DNA of 64,000 nucleotides from Paractinoplanes aksuensis (GCF_024137025.1 NZ_JAMYJR010000030.1:62001-126000), one strand, 5' to 3'. Shown: positions 8,137 through 16,169, counted from the first letter of the stretch. The notes: a model not told the origin generated them from the letters alone. Translations and numbers: made by a program.

Positions 8137-8772
8137 CTACGGCCGGAGCTCACGGGCGAAGTTCTCGGCGGCCAGCAACTGGTCGTCGTCGAGGCGGCGG
8201 GCGGCCCAGCCGAGCGCGACCACGTCCTCGGGCCAGGCGTGATCGAAGGGCCACGGTGTCGGTGCGACGTCGAGGCCGACCAGCGGGGCCAGCCGTTCGA
8301 GGGGGATGCCGGTGAGGCGGGCGACCGCGTTGACGAACTCGTCGCGCATAGGGATCCGGTCCGCGAAGGCCATCGAGTACGTCGAGGTCGACACGTACGG
8401 GCCGCCGCCGACCAGCATCAGCAGGGGCGCGTCCAGGTCGATGTTGCGGTTGTTCAGCAGCCGGCGCAGCAGCGTGCCTGCCGTCGGCTCCCGGCCGTCG
8501 CTCGGGAACGGTCGGGTACGTGGTCTCGTGCGTACGGGAAGATCGTCGACGAAACGCCGGAGCTGGGCCACCTGGTCGACGGTCATCCGGCTCGCGTGCC
8601 ATCGCAGCAGGCTGCCCACGCCGGACCGCCGGGTGAGCTCGGCCGGGGCCAGATCGTCAGGCACATTTCGTACGGCCAGAATGAACACTTCGGAGGCGTG
8701 CAGACCCAGGGTGGGAGCCAGCCGGCGGAGCGCGTCGTCATCGAGGTCGTCGAAGGGCGGCCGGTCACTCAA
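8137..8772 (-). CDS. Unknown protein, 211 aa, in the reverse transcriptase unit
   Basis: Soluble, acidic protein without signal peptide or membrane segments. It is helix-rich, with DDDALRRLAPTLGL at the start, VDQVAQLRRFVDDL in the middle, LLRRLLNNRNIDLDAPLLML and GIPLERLAPLVGLDV later. I do not recognise a family. Its start overlaps the end of the VOC gene by 8 bp, and the VOC gene begins 5 bp after the reverse transcriptase stop, so all three are probably one transcript. In retrons the gene next to the RT often encodes the effector; whether that applies here is open. Confidence 0.7.
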   Translation of the reverse strand: MSDRPPFDDLDDDALRRLAPTLGLHASEVFILAVRNVPDDLAPAELTRRSGVGSLLRWHASRMTVDQVAQLRRFVDDLPVRTRPRTRPFPSDGREPTAGTLLRRLLNNRNIDLDAPLLMLVGGGPYVSTSTYSMAFADRIPMRDEFVNAVARLTGIPLERLAPLVGLDVAPTPWPFDHAWPEDVVALGWAARRLDDDQLLAAENFARELRP

Positions 8773-9109
8773 CGGGGCCGCCGCCGAAGCCGATCTCGTT
8801 CCCGTCCGGGTCGCGGAAGATCGCTTTGCGTACGCCGTTCTCGTAGGTTTCCAGGGTGGCCGGTTCGAGTCCCCGGCGGGCGATCGCGGCCAGGCGCGCG
8901 TCGAAGTCGCTGACGAAGATGGTCTGCAGCGAGTGGCCGGCCCGGTCGGGCAGCACTTCGATGTAGAGGTAGCGGTTCTCGGCCAGCTCCCACACCGCTT
9001 CGGTGTCGTTGGGCAGGAACGAGGGCTCGGCGCCGAGCAGCCGCTTGTACCACGCGGTGGCGGCGGCGTAGTCGCGTACGGGCACGCCCGCGAAGAGATC
9101 TACGGTCAT
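8765..9109 (-). CDS. VOC/glyoxalase-like domain protein
   Basis: 114-residue single-domain protein of the vicinal oxygen chelate superfamily. It has the typical AGVPVRDYAAATAWYKRLLG start, LQTIFVSDFDARLAAI in the middle and the closing KAIFRDPDGNEIGFGG. Members bind metals and act in detoxification or resistance; the substrate here is unknown. The start at 9109 (MTVDLF) was chosen because the longer open frame upstream runs through the RT gene in an unrelated frame. It lies 5 bp after the RT stop and overlaps the next gene by 8 bp. Confidence 0.85.
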   Translation of the reverse strand: MTVDLFAGVPVRDYAAATAWYKRLLGAEPSFLPNDTEAVWELAENRYLYIEVLPDRAGHSLQTIFVSDFDARLAAIARRGLEPATLETYENGVRKAIFRDPDGNEIGFGGGPVE

Positions 9110-9114
9110 GCCGC

Positions 9115-10488
9115 TCAGGCTAGAGCGCGGGCGAGCAATGCGTGGAGCTTGGTGGCGCGGGCCGGGTGGCGGTGCGACATCCAGGCGACCCGCCCGGCCA
9201 GGTGGGCCGCGAAGTCGACGAGGCCGTCGCGGTTGGCCTCGTCGAGGCCGTGCGTGGCCGCGTTGTGCAGGATCGCGCGCAGCCGGTCGTACTCCTCGCG
9301 GGGCACGGCCGGCCGCGAGTTGACGACGAGGCCGGTCAGCTCCTGACGCTGCGACTGGCGGCGCACGCGCGTCTTGCCCGGGTGGACGTGGAAGCCCTCC
9401 TCGGCCGCGATGCGCCCGGTCAGCGTGACCAGCCGGTCGACCCGGGACCGGCTGAGCGAGCCGGAGAAGGCCAGGTCGTCGGCGTACCGCCCGTAGGTGA
9501 TCCCGAAGCGCTCGGCCAGCGCGCTGAGCCGGCGATCGAGGCGGAAGGCGCACAGGTTGGCCAGCGCGGGCGAGGTCGGCGCGCCCTGCGGCAGGTGCGG
9601 CTGCCGCAACAGCGCGGCCAGGTGCGGGTCGGGCGCGGCGCGAAGGACCCGGGCGGGCGTACGGGTGGTGGTCAGCGCGGTGAGCGCGTGCGCGACCGGT
9701 TCGGGGTAGCCGATGCCGCGGAACAGCCCGTAGATGCGGGCCGCCGTGATGCTCGAGAAGAAGGCGCGTAGGTCGAGGCTGACCAGCACCTCGGCCCCGG
9801 TGTGGGCGCGGGCGAACGTGTGCACGCCCCGCCCCGGCACGAACCCGTGGACCCGGTCGTGCACCGGCACGGCCGCCAGGATCTCCTTGAGCACGCGTCG
9901 TTGCAGGTCACGCATCCGCGGTTTGGGCGCCTCGATGAGCCGGTGCGGCTTCCACACGTACCGGTAGTGGCGCAGCCGCTCGTCCGTCGCGTGCCGGTTG
10001 ATCTCGCGCCGGTCGGCGAACCAGTCGAGCGCTTCGCCGTCGAGCCCGAGGAACGCGGCCAGCTCGGCCAGGTCGCCCAGGGCCGGAGCACCCCACCGCA
10101 TCCGTACGACCCTCGTGGGCCCGACGATCCGGCGCAGGATCGAGGCTTCACGGGCCAGGCCCCGGTTGATCAGGAACTGACGCAGCTCACGAGGCCGGTC
10201 GCGAGGAGCCCGGGGGTACGCGTGGAGGGTCGCCGCCACCAGCCGCCGCGCCCAGGGCGTACGGGGCCCGGCCACCGCCCGGACGGCCGACAGCATCGCG
10301 GCCGGCCGCCAGTCCGTGGTGAGCAGAGCGTCGGCCAGCGCCCCGGCCACCGGCGGCGGGGCGGCAGCGTGCCCTGACGAAGCCCGGTCGTGCCCGCGCT
10401 GTGCTGCGCGAAGCGCTGGGACGCGCCGGCGATGCGCTGCGATACTCAACAAGCCACCCTCGGGGTTGCCCCGAAGAGCCCCCGCCAC
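9115..10488 (-). CDS. Retron-like reverse transcriptase
   Basis: RNA-directed DNA polymerase with the motifs of the retron/group II-like clade. These are HRLIEAPKPRMRDLQRR (before domain 1), a VHGFVPGRGVHTFARAH segment in the position of the retron NAxxH region, catalytic SLDLRAFFSSI, PQGAPTSPALANL, the active site YGRYADDLAFSG, and LTGLVVN in place of the retron VTG motif. The open frame begins with GTG at 10488 (457 aa). The first 45 or so residues look unlike coding sequence and contain a strong hairpin, so GTG at 10348-10350 (411 aa) may be the real start. An N-terminal helical domain of about 150 residues precedes the RT fold. It is first in a unit with a VOC protein and an unknown protein. 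Confidence 0.88.
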   Translation of the reverse strand: MAGALRGNPEGGLLSIAAHRRRVPALRAAQRGHDRASSGHAAAPPPVAGALADALLTTDWRPAAMLSAVRAVAGPRTPWARRLVAATLHAYPRAPRDRPRELRQFLINRGLAREASILRRIVGPTRVVRMRWGAPALGDLAELAAFLGLDGEALDWFADRREINRHATDERLRHYRYVWKPHRLIEAPKPRMRDLQRRVLKEILAAVPVHDRVHGFVPGRGVHTFARAHTGAEVLVSLDLRAFFSSITAARIYGLFRGIGYPEPVAHALTALTTTRTPARVLRAAPDPHLAALLRQPHLPQGAPTSPALANLCAFRLDRRLSALAERFGITYGRYADDLAFSGSLSRSRVDRLVTLTGRIAAEEGFHVHPGKTRVRRQSQRQELTGLVVNSRPAVPREEYDRLRAILHNAATHGLDEANRDGLVDFAAHLAGRVAWMSHRHPARATKLHALLARALA

Positions 10489-10540
10489 CGCGAACGGCGG
10501 TCGACGGCCAGCTCAGAACACGCTGCCACCCGGCCAGCAT
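10395..10540 (-). ncRNA. Possible structured RNA upstream of the reverse transcriptase (hypothesis)
   Basis: On the RT strand this stretch folds into consecutive hairpins. One is a six-pair stem with a G bulge near 10524-10541. A second is ACCGC/GCGGT around 10490-10505. A nine-pair stem with a CAA loop lies at 10457-10477, and CGCGC/GCGCG near 10400-10415. Retron msr-msd RNAs lie just upstream of their RT and consist of such stem-loops. No a1/a2 repeat pair or branching guanosine could be assigned, so this is a hypothesis; the stretch overlaps the N-terminal part of the longest RT frame. Confidence 0.2.
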
Positions 10541-10620
10541 AGAGACCCGAACCAACCCACCCCACCAACACCGCAAATGACCCCGACCGCCGCCCAGCCC
10601 GATTCCCCGCCCAGCCAGGA

Positions 10621-10860
10621 TCGCCGGCGCTGCGGCGCTGCGGCGCTGCGGCGCTGCGGCGCTGCGGCGCTGCGGGGGACCCCGCTGCGGTGCTGCGGTG
10701 CTGCGGTGCTGCGGTGTTGGGGTGCTGCGACGCTGCGACGCTGGGTGCTGGGTGCTGGGTGCTGGGTGCTGGGTGCTGGGTGCTGCGGCGTTGCGGCGTT
10801 GCGGCGTTGCGGCGTTGCGGCGTTGCGGTGCTGGGGTGCTAAGGCGTTGGGATGCTGCGG
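10621..10860. repeat. Compound 7- and 8-bp tandem repeat block
   Basis: Four adjacent runs of related short units: cggcgctg about 6 times (10624-10675), tgctgcgg about 4 times (10685-10717), tgctggg about 6 times (10744-10790) and gcggcgtt about 5 times (10785-10830), then decayed copies to 10860. All units share a GCTG/GTTG core. It fills the gap between the ankyrin gene and the RT gene, both leftward, so it sits upstream of the RT unit. Frames through it are repetitive and not credible genes. The unit lengths (7 and 8) would shift any reading frame. Confidence 0.9.
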
Positions 10861-10872
10861 GCAGACGGGCCT

Positions 10873-11295
10873 TCAGTGACGCGCGGGTTCCGTCATCAAC
10901 GCCAGGGTTTTGTGATGGTCTCCGGCTTCGGCCCACTCGATGGCTGTCCGGCCGTGGCCGCCGTCCTCGCGTAAGTGTGGGTCGGCGCCGGCCGTCAGCA
11001 GTTCTCTGACTGCGGCGTCATGTCCCCAACAGGCGGCGCCGCAAAGCGGTAGGCCCTCGTCGCCAGCGCCGCTCTCGTGGTTCGGGTCGGCTCCCGCCGC
11101 GGCCAGTACGCGTACGTTCGTGGCCATGTTCTGCACGCTTGCGCGGTACAACGGGGTGGTTCCGTAGCGGTCGGGCTGGTTCGGGTCGGCTCCGGCCCGC
11201 AGCAGGGCGGCGACCCGCTGGGAGGTGCCGCATCCAGCCGCGTCCAGCAGGTGTCGTTGCAACTTCTTCCGGCGGCGCCTCTTCACGCAAACCAT
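10873..11295 (-). CDS. Ankyrin-repeat protein
   Basis: 140-residue cytoplasmic protein made of ankyrin repeats. Visible are RVAALLRAGADPNQPDRYGTTPLYRA, VRVLAAAGADPNHES..GLPLCGAAC, and AVRELLTAGADPHLRE..GRTAIEWA (three full repeats plus caps). The start was placed at ATG 11295 (MVCVKRRRRKK), because the 32 upstream in-frame residues are Arg/Ala-rich and not family-like. The basic N-terminal patch is unusual. Ankyrin repeats mediate protein binding; the partner is unknown. The gene ends just before the tandem repeat block. Confidence 0.78.
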   Translation of the reverse strand: MVCVKRRRRKKLQRHLLDAAGCGTSQRVAALLRAGADPNQPDRYGTTPLYRASVQNMATNVRVLAAAGADPNHESGAGDEGLPLCGAACWGHDAAVRELLTAGADPHLREDGGHGRTAIEWAEAGDHHKTLALMTEPARH

Positions 11296-11427
11296 TATGC
11301 GAAGCAGCGCCGCCGGGTTGGGGAACAGGTTGATCAGGGCCGCCGTCCGGTTGCTGGCCGACGGCGGCCCGGCCGCGCGGCGGCGCCGCAATTCGCTGTC
11401 GTCGCGCGGCGGCTTCTCGTTAGTGTC

Positions 11428-11490
11428 ATCGCTGATCGCTGATCGCTGATCGCTGATCGCTGATCGCTGATCGCTTACCGATTACCGATT
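11428..11490. repeat. 7-bp tandem repeat array (atcgctg)
   Basis: Six exact copies of atcgctg (11428-11469), one atcgctt and two accgatt units in the same 7-bp register. It lies between the divergent starts of the ankyrin gene (11295) and the small protein at 11504, ending 13 bp before the latter's ATG. Copy-number change would alter the distance between the upstream promoter region and that start. Confidence 0.95.
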
Positions 11491-11503
11491 GGTGGGACGA
11501 GGT

Positions 11504-11812
11504 ATGACGCTGCCGCGCAGGGGCTCACGACGGATCGTCGTCGACGGGATCGAGTATCGATGGCTGGTTCGGCGCCGTCCCACGTACAGCCAGGGCAACG
11601 GGTGGTCTCCGTTGAGGTTCGTGGTGGAACGGATGCATCAACCCGGCGCCCCGTTGGTGGTGTCGCTCGCCTGCGCTCACCCGAGCAATTGGTTGGGGCG
11701 GCCGAGCGAGCCGGTGCTGCCGGGGATGGTCGCGGCCCAGATCCGTCACGCGGTAGCCGCGGGCCGGCAACACAGGCGACCGGGGCCACCCGTTCGAGTG
11801 GTGCTGCCGTGA
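11504..11812 (+). CDS. Small hypothetical protein, 102 aa
   Basis: Starts MTLPRRGSRRIVVDGIEYRW and continues with WSPLRFVVERMHQPGAPLVVSLACAHPSNWL, then VLPGMVAAQIRHAVAAG. The pattern of short beta strands with a final amphipathic helix looks like a compact folded domain often found as a stand-alone small protein in actinomycetes, function unknown to me. The ATG at 11504 has GAGG a few bases upstream and is preferred to the TTG at 11489, which would read through the repeat edge. Confidence 0.7.
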   Translation: MTLPRRGSRRIVVDGIEYRWLVRRRPTYSQGNGWSPLRFVVERMHQPGAPLVVSLACAHPSNWLGRPSEPVLPGMVAAQIRHAVAAGRQHRRPGPPVRVVLP

Positions 11813-11857
11813 AGTTCTGTTGGGAGCTGCCAACGCCGCCTTCCGGATGGTGTCGGC

Positions 11858-12211
11858 GTGACGTTTCCGGTGGGGGCGTTGGCGTTGGCGGTCGAGGAGC
11901 GGGCTGATGTCTGGGCGGCGCTGGGTTTGCGCCCGGTGGTGCTGCCGGTCGCGCCGAACTATCGCAAAGCGATGGCCGGCGTGCAGTTCGAGTCGGCCGA
12001 GTGGCTGTCGGAGATCTTGGTGTGGACCAGCGGCGAGACCGAACTCGAGACGTTGCGGCTGAGTGACGACCGGATGGTCGAGAAGCACTACGACCTGGCG
12101 GAACCCCGCGACCTGGCCGTCGTGGTCGACGAGCTGATCGGCCTGCTGACGCGGGACACGATTCCCGCCGATGCTGCGGTCTTTCCCGACTACTGGGCAC
12201 CCCGCAGATAG
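11858..12211 (+). CDS. Small hypothetical protein, 117 aa
   Basis: Acidic soluble protein, GTG start, MTFPVGALALAVEERADVW near the N terminus and VWTSGETELETLRLSDDRMVEKHYDL in the middle, closing with DELIGLLTRDTIP and DYWAPRR. It follows the 102-aa protein by 45 bp and may be cotranscribed with it. The size and composition resemble immunity or chaperone-like proteins, but there is no evidence for that role. Its 3' end overlaps the convergent TetR gene by 22 bp. Confidence 0.6.
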   Translation: MTFPVGALALAVEERADVWAALGLRPVVLPVAPNYRKAMAGVQFESAEWLSEILVWTSGETELETLRLSDDRMVEKHYDLAEPRDLAVVVDELIGLLTRDTIPADAAVFPDYWAPRR

Positions 12212-12795
12212 CGGGTCACCATGTCGACCAGTTCGGATTCGAGAGCTTCGACCGAGACTGCGCGGGGGTAGGCCAGGAGTTTGTGCGTGTTCATCTCGAC
12301 CGTGAACGTGATCAGTTCGGCGGCGGTGTCGAGGTCGCGTACCGCCACGTCCGGGTGTTGAGCCAGTAGGTCGCGGACCTGGGCGACCCTGGTTCGCTCG
12401 TGGCGGGTGATCGTTTCGAGCAGTTCCGTCGAGAGCGGCGCCTGCTCGATCATGATGCGGAGCAGTTGCGGGTCGTCGTCGTGGTTGGTGATGGCGTCGC
12501 GGACGAGGGCCCGCACCAGTGCCCGCAGGCTGCCGGGGGAGAAGTCGGCGTTGACGGGCCCGGCCCCGCGGTCGATGTGCCGGATCAGCAGCTGGGCCAG
12601 GATGGCGTCCTTGTTCGGGTAGTACTGATACAGCGAACCGATCGAAATGCGGGCGCGTTCGGCGATGCGGTTGGTGGTGCCGGCGGCGTAGCCGTGCTCG
12701 GTGAAAACGTGAGCAGCGGCGGTGAGGATGCGTTCGCGGGTGAGCTCCGCCCGCACCTGGCGGGGTTCGCGACGTGGGGAAAGGCCCGACGTCAT
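12190..12795 (-). CDS. TetR-family transcriptional regulator
   Basis: 201-residue repressor. The N-terminal helix-turn-helix region (about residues 15-60) reads RERILTAAAHVFTEHGYAAG..RIAERARISIGSLYQYYPNK, the classical TetR pattern. The C-terminal ligand-binding domain is generic. The start at 12795 (MTSGLS) was preferred; a longer frame to 12852 adds a non-homologous stretch. It is divergent from the siderophore-interacting protein gene at 12891 with a palindrome between them, so that gene is the likely target. Confidence 0.85.
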   Translation of the reverse strand: MTSGLSPRREPRQVRAELTRERILTAAAHVFTEHGYAAGTTNRIAERARISIGSLYQYYPNKDAILAQLLIRHIDRGAGPVNADFSPGSLRALVRALVRDAITNHDDDPQLLRIMIEQAPLSTELLETITRHERTRVAQVRDLLAQHPDVAVRDLDTAAELITFTVEMNTHKLLAYPRAVSVEALESELVDMVTRYLRGAQ

Positions 12796-12847
12796 CGGCA
12801 GCCTCCTCGAGACGGCAAAAGCGAGTAGCCAAAGAGCTGAGCGATTA

Positions 12848-12866
12848 CTCACAATAGTGGAGTGAG
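12848..12866. promoter_or_regulatory. Candidate TetR operator
   Basis: Inverted repeat ctcac/gtgag with a 9-bp spacer in the AT-richer gap between the divergent TetR and SIP genes. Position fits an operator for the TetR repressor; the arms are short, so this is tentative. Confidence 0.35.
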
Positions 12867-12890
12867 CTGCAATAACAAGGCCGTGAGCCG

Positions 12891-13688
12891 ATGATTCCCA
12901 AGGTCAGCCTGCCCCGCTCGCGGGTGATGATCACGCTGGCTGTGCGGCGCCGCGAGTGGCTGTCGCCGGGCTTTGCGAGCGTCACCCTCGGCGGCCCGGC
13001 CGTGCGCGACCTCGTGGTTGCCGGCAACGACCAGGCCGTCCGCCTCTTCTTCCCCCGGGCCGGACAGGCCGACCTGCGGATGCCGACCCTCTCGAACGAG
13101 GCCTGGATGGCCCAGCTGCTGCTGATGCCGAAGTCGGTGCGCCCCTGGGTGCGCAACCTGACGATCAGACGCGTACGACCGGAGGAGGACGAGCTCGACA
13201 TCGAGTTCGCCGTGCACGCGGATTCGCCGCTCTCGTTCTGGGTACGCCGGATCGAGCCGGGCGACCCGGCCGGCATCTTCGACATCGGCACCATGTACCG
13301 CCGTCCCGAGGACGCCACAGCCCAGCTGCTGGTCGGCGACGAGACCGCCCTCCCCGCCGTGCTATCGATTCTCGATTCCACGCCACCGTCGTTGCCCACC
13401 CAGGTCTTCCTCGAAGTGGCGGCCACCGCCGACATCCGACCGCTCGACCCGTCCGACGGAGTCACCATCCACTGGTTCGGCCGCGACGATGCCCAGCGCC
13501 CCGGCGACCTGGCCCTGGAAGCGGTCCGGCGCGCCGAACTCCCCGCCGGTCAGCTGTACACCTGGATCGCCGGCGAATCCCGCCTCGCCACCTCGGTGCG
13601 ACGGCACCTGGTCAACGACCGCGGCCTCCCCAAACGCGACATTTCGTTCTTCGGCTACTGGCGCCTGGGCCGCTCGTCCCCGGGCTGA
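12891..13688 (+). CDS. Siderophore-interacting protein (SIP family ferric reductase)
   Basis: 265-residue flavin/NAD(P)H-binding protein of the SIP family, which reduces ferric siderophores in the cytoplasm. The N-terminal FAD-binding beta barrel ends in RRVRPEEDELDIEFAVHADSPLSFWVRR. The C-terminal part has LVGDETALPAVLSIL, the family's nucleotide-site motif, and closes with ...DISFFGYWRLGRSS, also typical. Control by the adjacent TetR is likely from the divergent arrangement. Confidence 0.88.
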   Translation: MIPKVSLPRSRVMITLAVRRREWLSPGFASVTLGGPAVRDLVVAGNDQAVRLFFPRAGQADLRMPTLSNEAWMAQLLLMPKSVRPWVRNLTIRRVRPEEDELDIEFAVHADSPLSFWVRRIEPGDPAGIFDIGTMYRRPEDATAQLLVGDETALPAVLSILDSTPPSLPTQVFLEVAATADIRPLDPSDGVTIHWFGRDDAQRPGDLALEAVRRAELPAGQLYTWIAGESRLATSVRRHLVNDRGLPKRDISFFGYWRLGRSSPG

Positions 13689-13773
13689 CGGCTTCGCCGA
13701 ATCTGTGGCGGCTCGTGCCGGCCGTCGCGCTCTGTCCGGCACCGGCCGATGCGGGCCGAGCAGCGTCCGTTCG

Positions 13774-13807
13774 TCGAACTCGCCGGCACGTCGAACTCGC
13801 CGGCACG
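13774..13807. repeat. Two 17-bp direct repeats
   Basis: tcgaactcgccggcacg occurs twice back to back (13774-13790 and 13791-13807), with a degenerate third copy immediately after. It lies in the 189-bp gap between SIP and alkC. No other feature was seen in that gap. Confidence 0.85.
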
Positions 13808-13877
13808 TCCGAACGCGCCGGGGAGCGGAGTGGCCTCGATCATCGATTATCGAGAAGCGTTGGCGGAGGATGGCGGC

Positions 13878-14978
13878 ATGCCATTTGCTGATGAGCTGAT
13901 CGGGGTCGGGGTGGCCGAGGGCTTGGCCCGGGCCATCCGGGCCGCCGCGCCGGGCCGGGCGCTCCCCACCCTGCAAGCCGCGCCCCACCAGCTCGACGGC
14001 CTCGCCCTGCGCGAACGGGCCGACCTGTTGCGCGACGCCCTGCTGACCGACCTCCCCGGCAGCTACGCCGACCTGGCGAAAGTCGTGCGAACCGCCCACG
14101 CCAACGGCCAGGACTTCGGCGGCTGGATGATCTGGCCGGTCACCGCGGCCGTCGCGACCCGCGCGGTCGAGGACGGCCGCGTCGCGGCGTTCGACGACGC
14201 CATGGCCATGATGGCCGAGCTGACCGGCCTGCTCACGGCCGAGTTCGCCATTCGTACGCTGTTGCGCCACGACCTCGACCGGGCCCTGCCCACCATGCTG
14301 GCCTGGACCGGTTCCGATGACGCCGACGTGCGCCGGCTCGCCACCGAGGGCAGCCGGGCCTACCTGCCCTGGTCGATCCGCGTGCCCGAACTGCTGCGAC
14401 GACCGGAGGCGACCATCCCGATCCTGGACGCGCTGTTTCGCGACCCCAGCGAGTACGTTCGCCGCTCGGTGGCCAACCACCTCAACGACCTCAGCCGCGA
14501 CCACCCCGATCTGGTCGCCGCCACGGCCGCCCGCTGGCTCGCCGATCCGGACGGGAACACGGCCCGGGTCGTCCGCCACGGCCTCCGTACGCTGATCAAG
14601 CGCGGCCACCCGGCCGCCCTCGCCGTCCTCGGCTTCACCGGCGACGCCCTGAAGCTCGAGGCGCCCACGCTCGACACCGAGGTCGTGGCCATCGGCGACA
14701 CCGTCGAGTTCCGAGCGTCCGTCCACAACACGGGCGCCACCGCGGCCCGGGTCGCCATCGATTACGTCGTGCACCACCGCAAGGCCGACGGCGCCCGGAC
14801 CGCCAAGACGTTCAAGCTGACCACCGCTACCCTCGAACCCGGCGCGAGCCTCGAGGTGCGCCGCAAGCATTCGTTCCGCGTCATCACGACCCGCCGCTAC
14901 TACCCGGGCCCGCACGCCATCGGCCTTCAGGTCAACGGCGTCGCCTCCGACCTGGTCACGTTCGAGCTGACGCCGTAG
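13878..14978 (+). CDS. alkC: AlkC-type DNA alkylation repair protein with Ig-like C-terminal domain
   Basis: 366-residue HEAT-like-repeat DNA glycosylase of the AlkC/AlkD group, which removes alkylated bases such as 3-methyladenine. Helical repeats run to about residue 265, including ASTEGSRAYLPWSIRVPELL-like and DPSEYVRRSVANHLNDLSRDHPDLV segments that mark AlkC. An Ig-like/CARDB-like domain follows (GDTVEFRASVHNTGATAARV ... SFRVITTRRYYPGPH), as in the AlkC branch carrying such a tail. The ATG at 13878 has ggagga nine bases upstream. The last 52 bp overlap the convergent acyl-CoA dehydrogenase gene. Confidence 0.88.
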   Translation: MPFADELIGVGVAEGLARAIRAAAPGRALPTLQAAPHQLDGLALRERADLLRDALLTDLPGSYADLAKVVRTAHANGQDFGGWMIWPVTAAVATRAVEDGRVAAFDDAMAMMAELTGLLTAEFAIRTLLRHDLDRALPTMLAWTGSDDADVRRLATEGSRAYLPWSIRVPELLRRPEATIPILDALFRDPSEYVRRSVANHLNDLSRDHPDLVAATAARWLADPDGNTARVVRHGLRTLIKRGHPAALAVLGFTGDALKLEAPTLDTEVVAIGDTVEFRASVHNTGATAARVAIDYVVHHRKADGARTAKTFKLTTATLEPGASLEVRRKHSFRVITTRRYYPGPHAIGLQVNGVASDLVTFELTP

Positions 14979-16084
14979 CGGCGGACCGCGCGCCGGGCCA
15001 GCGAGCCGCGGTGCACCTCGGACGGGCCGTCGTAGATGCGGAACGGGCGGATCTCGCGGGCGATGCGCGCGACCGGCAGATCGGCCGAGACGCCGGCCCC
15101 GCCGCACAGCTGGACCGCGCGGTCGGCCACCCGGTGCAGGGCCTCGGCGCCGAACACCTTGGCCAGGGACGTCTCCTCACGGCCGGGCCGGCCGGCGTCG
15201 AGGGCGCGGCACGCGGTGAGCAGCAGCGACCGGGTCGCGGCGAGGTCGATCTCGTTGTCGGCGATCATCAGCTCGACCATGCCGTGCCCGGACAGGCCGC
15301 GGTCGTCGGAGTAGGCCACGGCCGCCTCGTGGGCCCGCTGGGCAGCGCCGAGCCAGCGCATCACGTGGGTGAGCCGGGCCGGGCCGAGGCGCACCTGCGC
15401 GTACCGGAAACCCTGGTCGACCTCGCCCAGCACGTCCTCGGGGCCGACCGGGACGTCGGTCAGCTCGAGCTCGCAGTGGCCGCCCAGCATCGACTTGTCC
15501 ATGGTGGTCACGTGCCTGATCAAGTGGATCCCGGGGCGGTCGGCGGGCACCAGGAACATCGTCGCGCCGCCCTCGGTGCGGGCCATGACGATCAGGAAGT
15601 CCGCGCCGTCGGCGCCGGTGATGAACTTCTTGCGGCCGTTGATCCGCCAGTCGTACGCGGTGGTCAGCAGCGCGTTCGGGTCGGAGCCCGCGCCCGGCGG
15701 CGGCTCGGTCATCGCGAACGCCGACCGCACCGAGCCGCGTGCCAGCGGCTCCAGATATTGCTTCCGCTGCGGCGCGGAGGCGACCTCGTCGAGCAGGTGC
15801 AGGTTGCCCTCGTCGGGCGCGTTGATGTTGAGCGCCATCGGCCCGAACAGCGAGCGCCCGGCCGCCTCGAAGACCGGCGCGCGCTGCTCCATGCCCAAGC
15901 CCATTCCCCCGTACGCAATGGGAGCGTGCGGCGCGAAGAGGCCGGCCTCCCGGGCCTTTTGCTGTAGCAAAACGCGCACCTGCTCGCCGCCCGCCACCTC
16001 GATGTCGCCGTCCGACTTGTCCTCCACGGGCAACACATGATCGTCGATGAACGAGCGGGTGCGTACGGCAATGTCGCTGGTCAT
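14927..16084 (-). CDS. Acyl-CoA dehydrogenase
   Basis: 385-residue flavoprotein of the acyl-CoA dehydrogenase family. The N-terminal helical domain has YGGMGLGMEQRAPVFEAAGRS. The FAD/substrate motif is AFAMTEPPPGAGSDPN, followed by WRINGRKKFITGADGADF. The C-terminal helices include QLCGGAGVSADLPVARIAREIR and RIYDGPSEVHRGSLARR. The substrate acyl-CoA is unknown. It is transcribed divergently from the monooxygenase gene across a 138-bp region that carries a TetR-type palindrome, so it is probably part of the same catabolic regulon. Confidence 0.92.
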   Translation of the reverse strand: MTSDIAVRTRSFIDDHVLPVEDKSDGDIEVAGGEQVRVLLQQKAREAGLFAPHAPIAYGGMGLGMEQRAPVFEAAGRSLFGPMALNINAPDEGNLHLLDEVASAPQRKQYLEPLARGSVRSAFAMTEPPPGAGSDPNALLTTAYDWRINGRKKFITGADGADFLIVMARTEGGATMFLVPADRPGIHLIRHVTTMDKSMLGGHCELELTDVPVGPEDVLGEVDQGFRYAQVRLGPARLTHVMRWLGAAQRAHEAAVAYSDDRGLSGHGMVELMIADNEIDLAATRSLLLTACRALDAGRPGREETSLAKVFGAEALHRVADRAVQLCGGAGVSADLPVARIAREIRPFRIYDGPSEVHRGSLARRAVRRYGVSSNVTRSEATPLT

Positions 16085-16169
16085 GGGCGACCCTTCGTGA
16101 CGATCCCGTTAAGGAAATGTTGCCGGGAGTGTTGCCTGTCACACGGGTGAAGGTCCACACTCTTGGCTA

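Noticed and set aside
8855..8875. A ggttcgagtcccc stretch that looks like a tRNA T-loop
   Set aside because: It lies in frame inside the VOC gene, and no acceptor stem, D-arm or anticodon arm could be built around it.
9115..10488. Diversity-generating retroelement
   Set aside because: RT motifs are retron-like and no template/variable repeat pair or accessory protein was seen nearby.
10621..10860. Repeat block considered as CRISPR
   Set aside because: Units are 7-8 bp and contiguous with no spacers; no cas genes.
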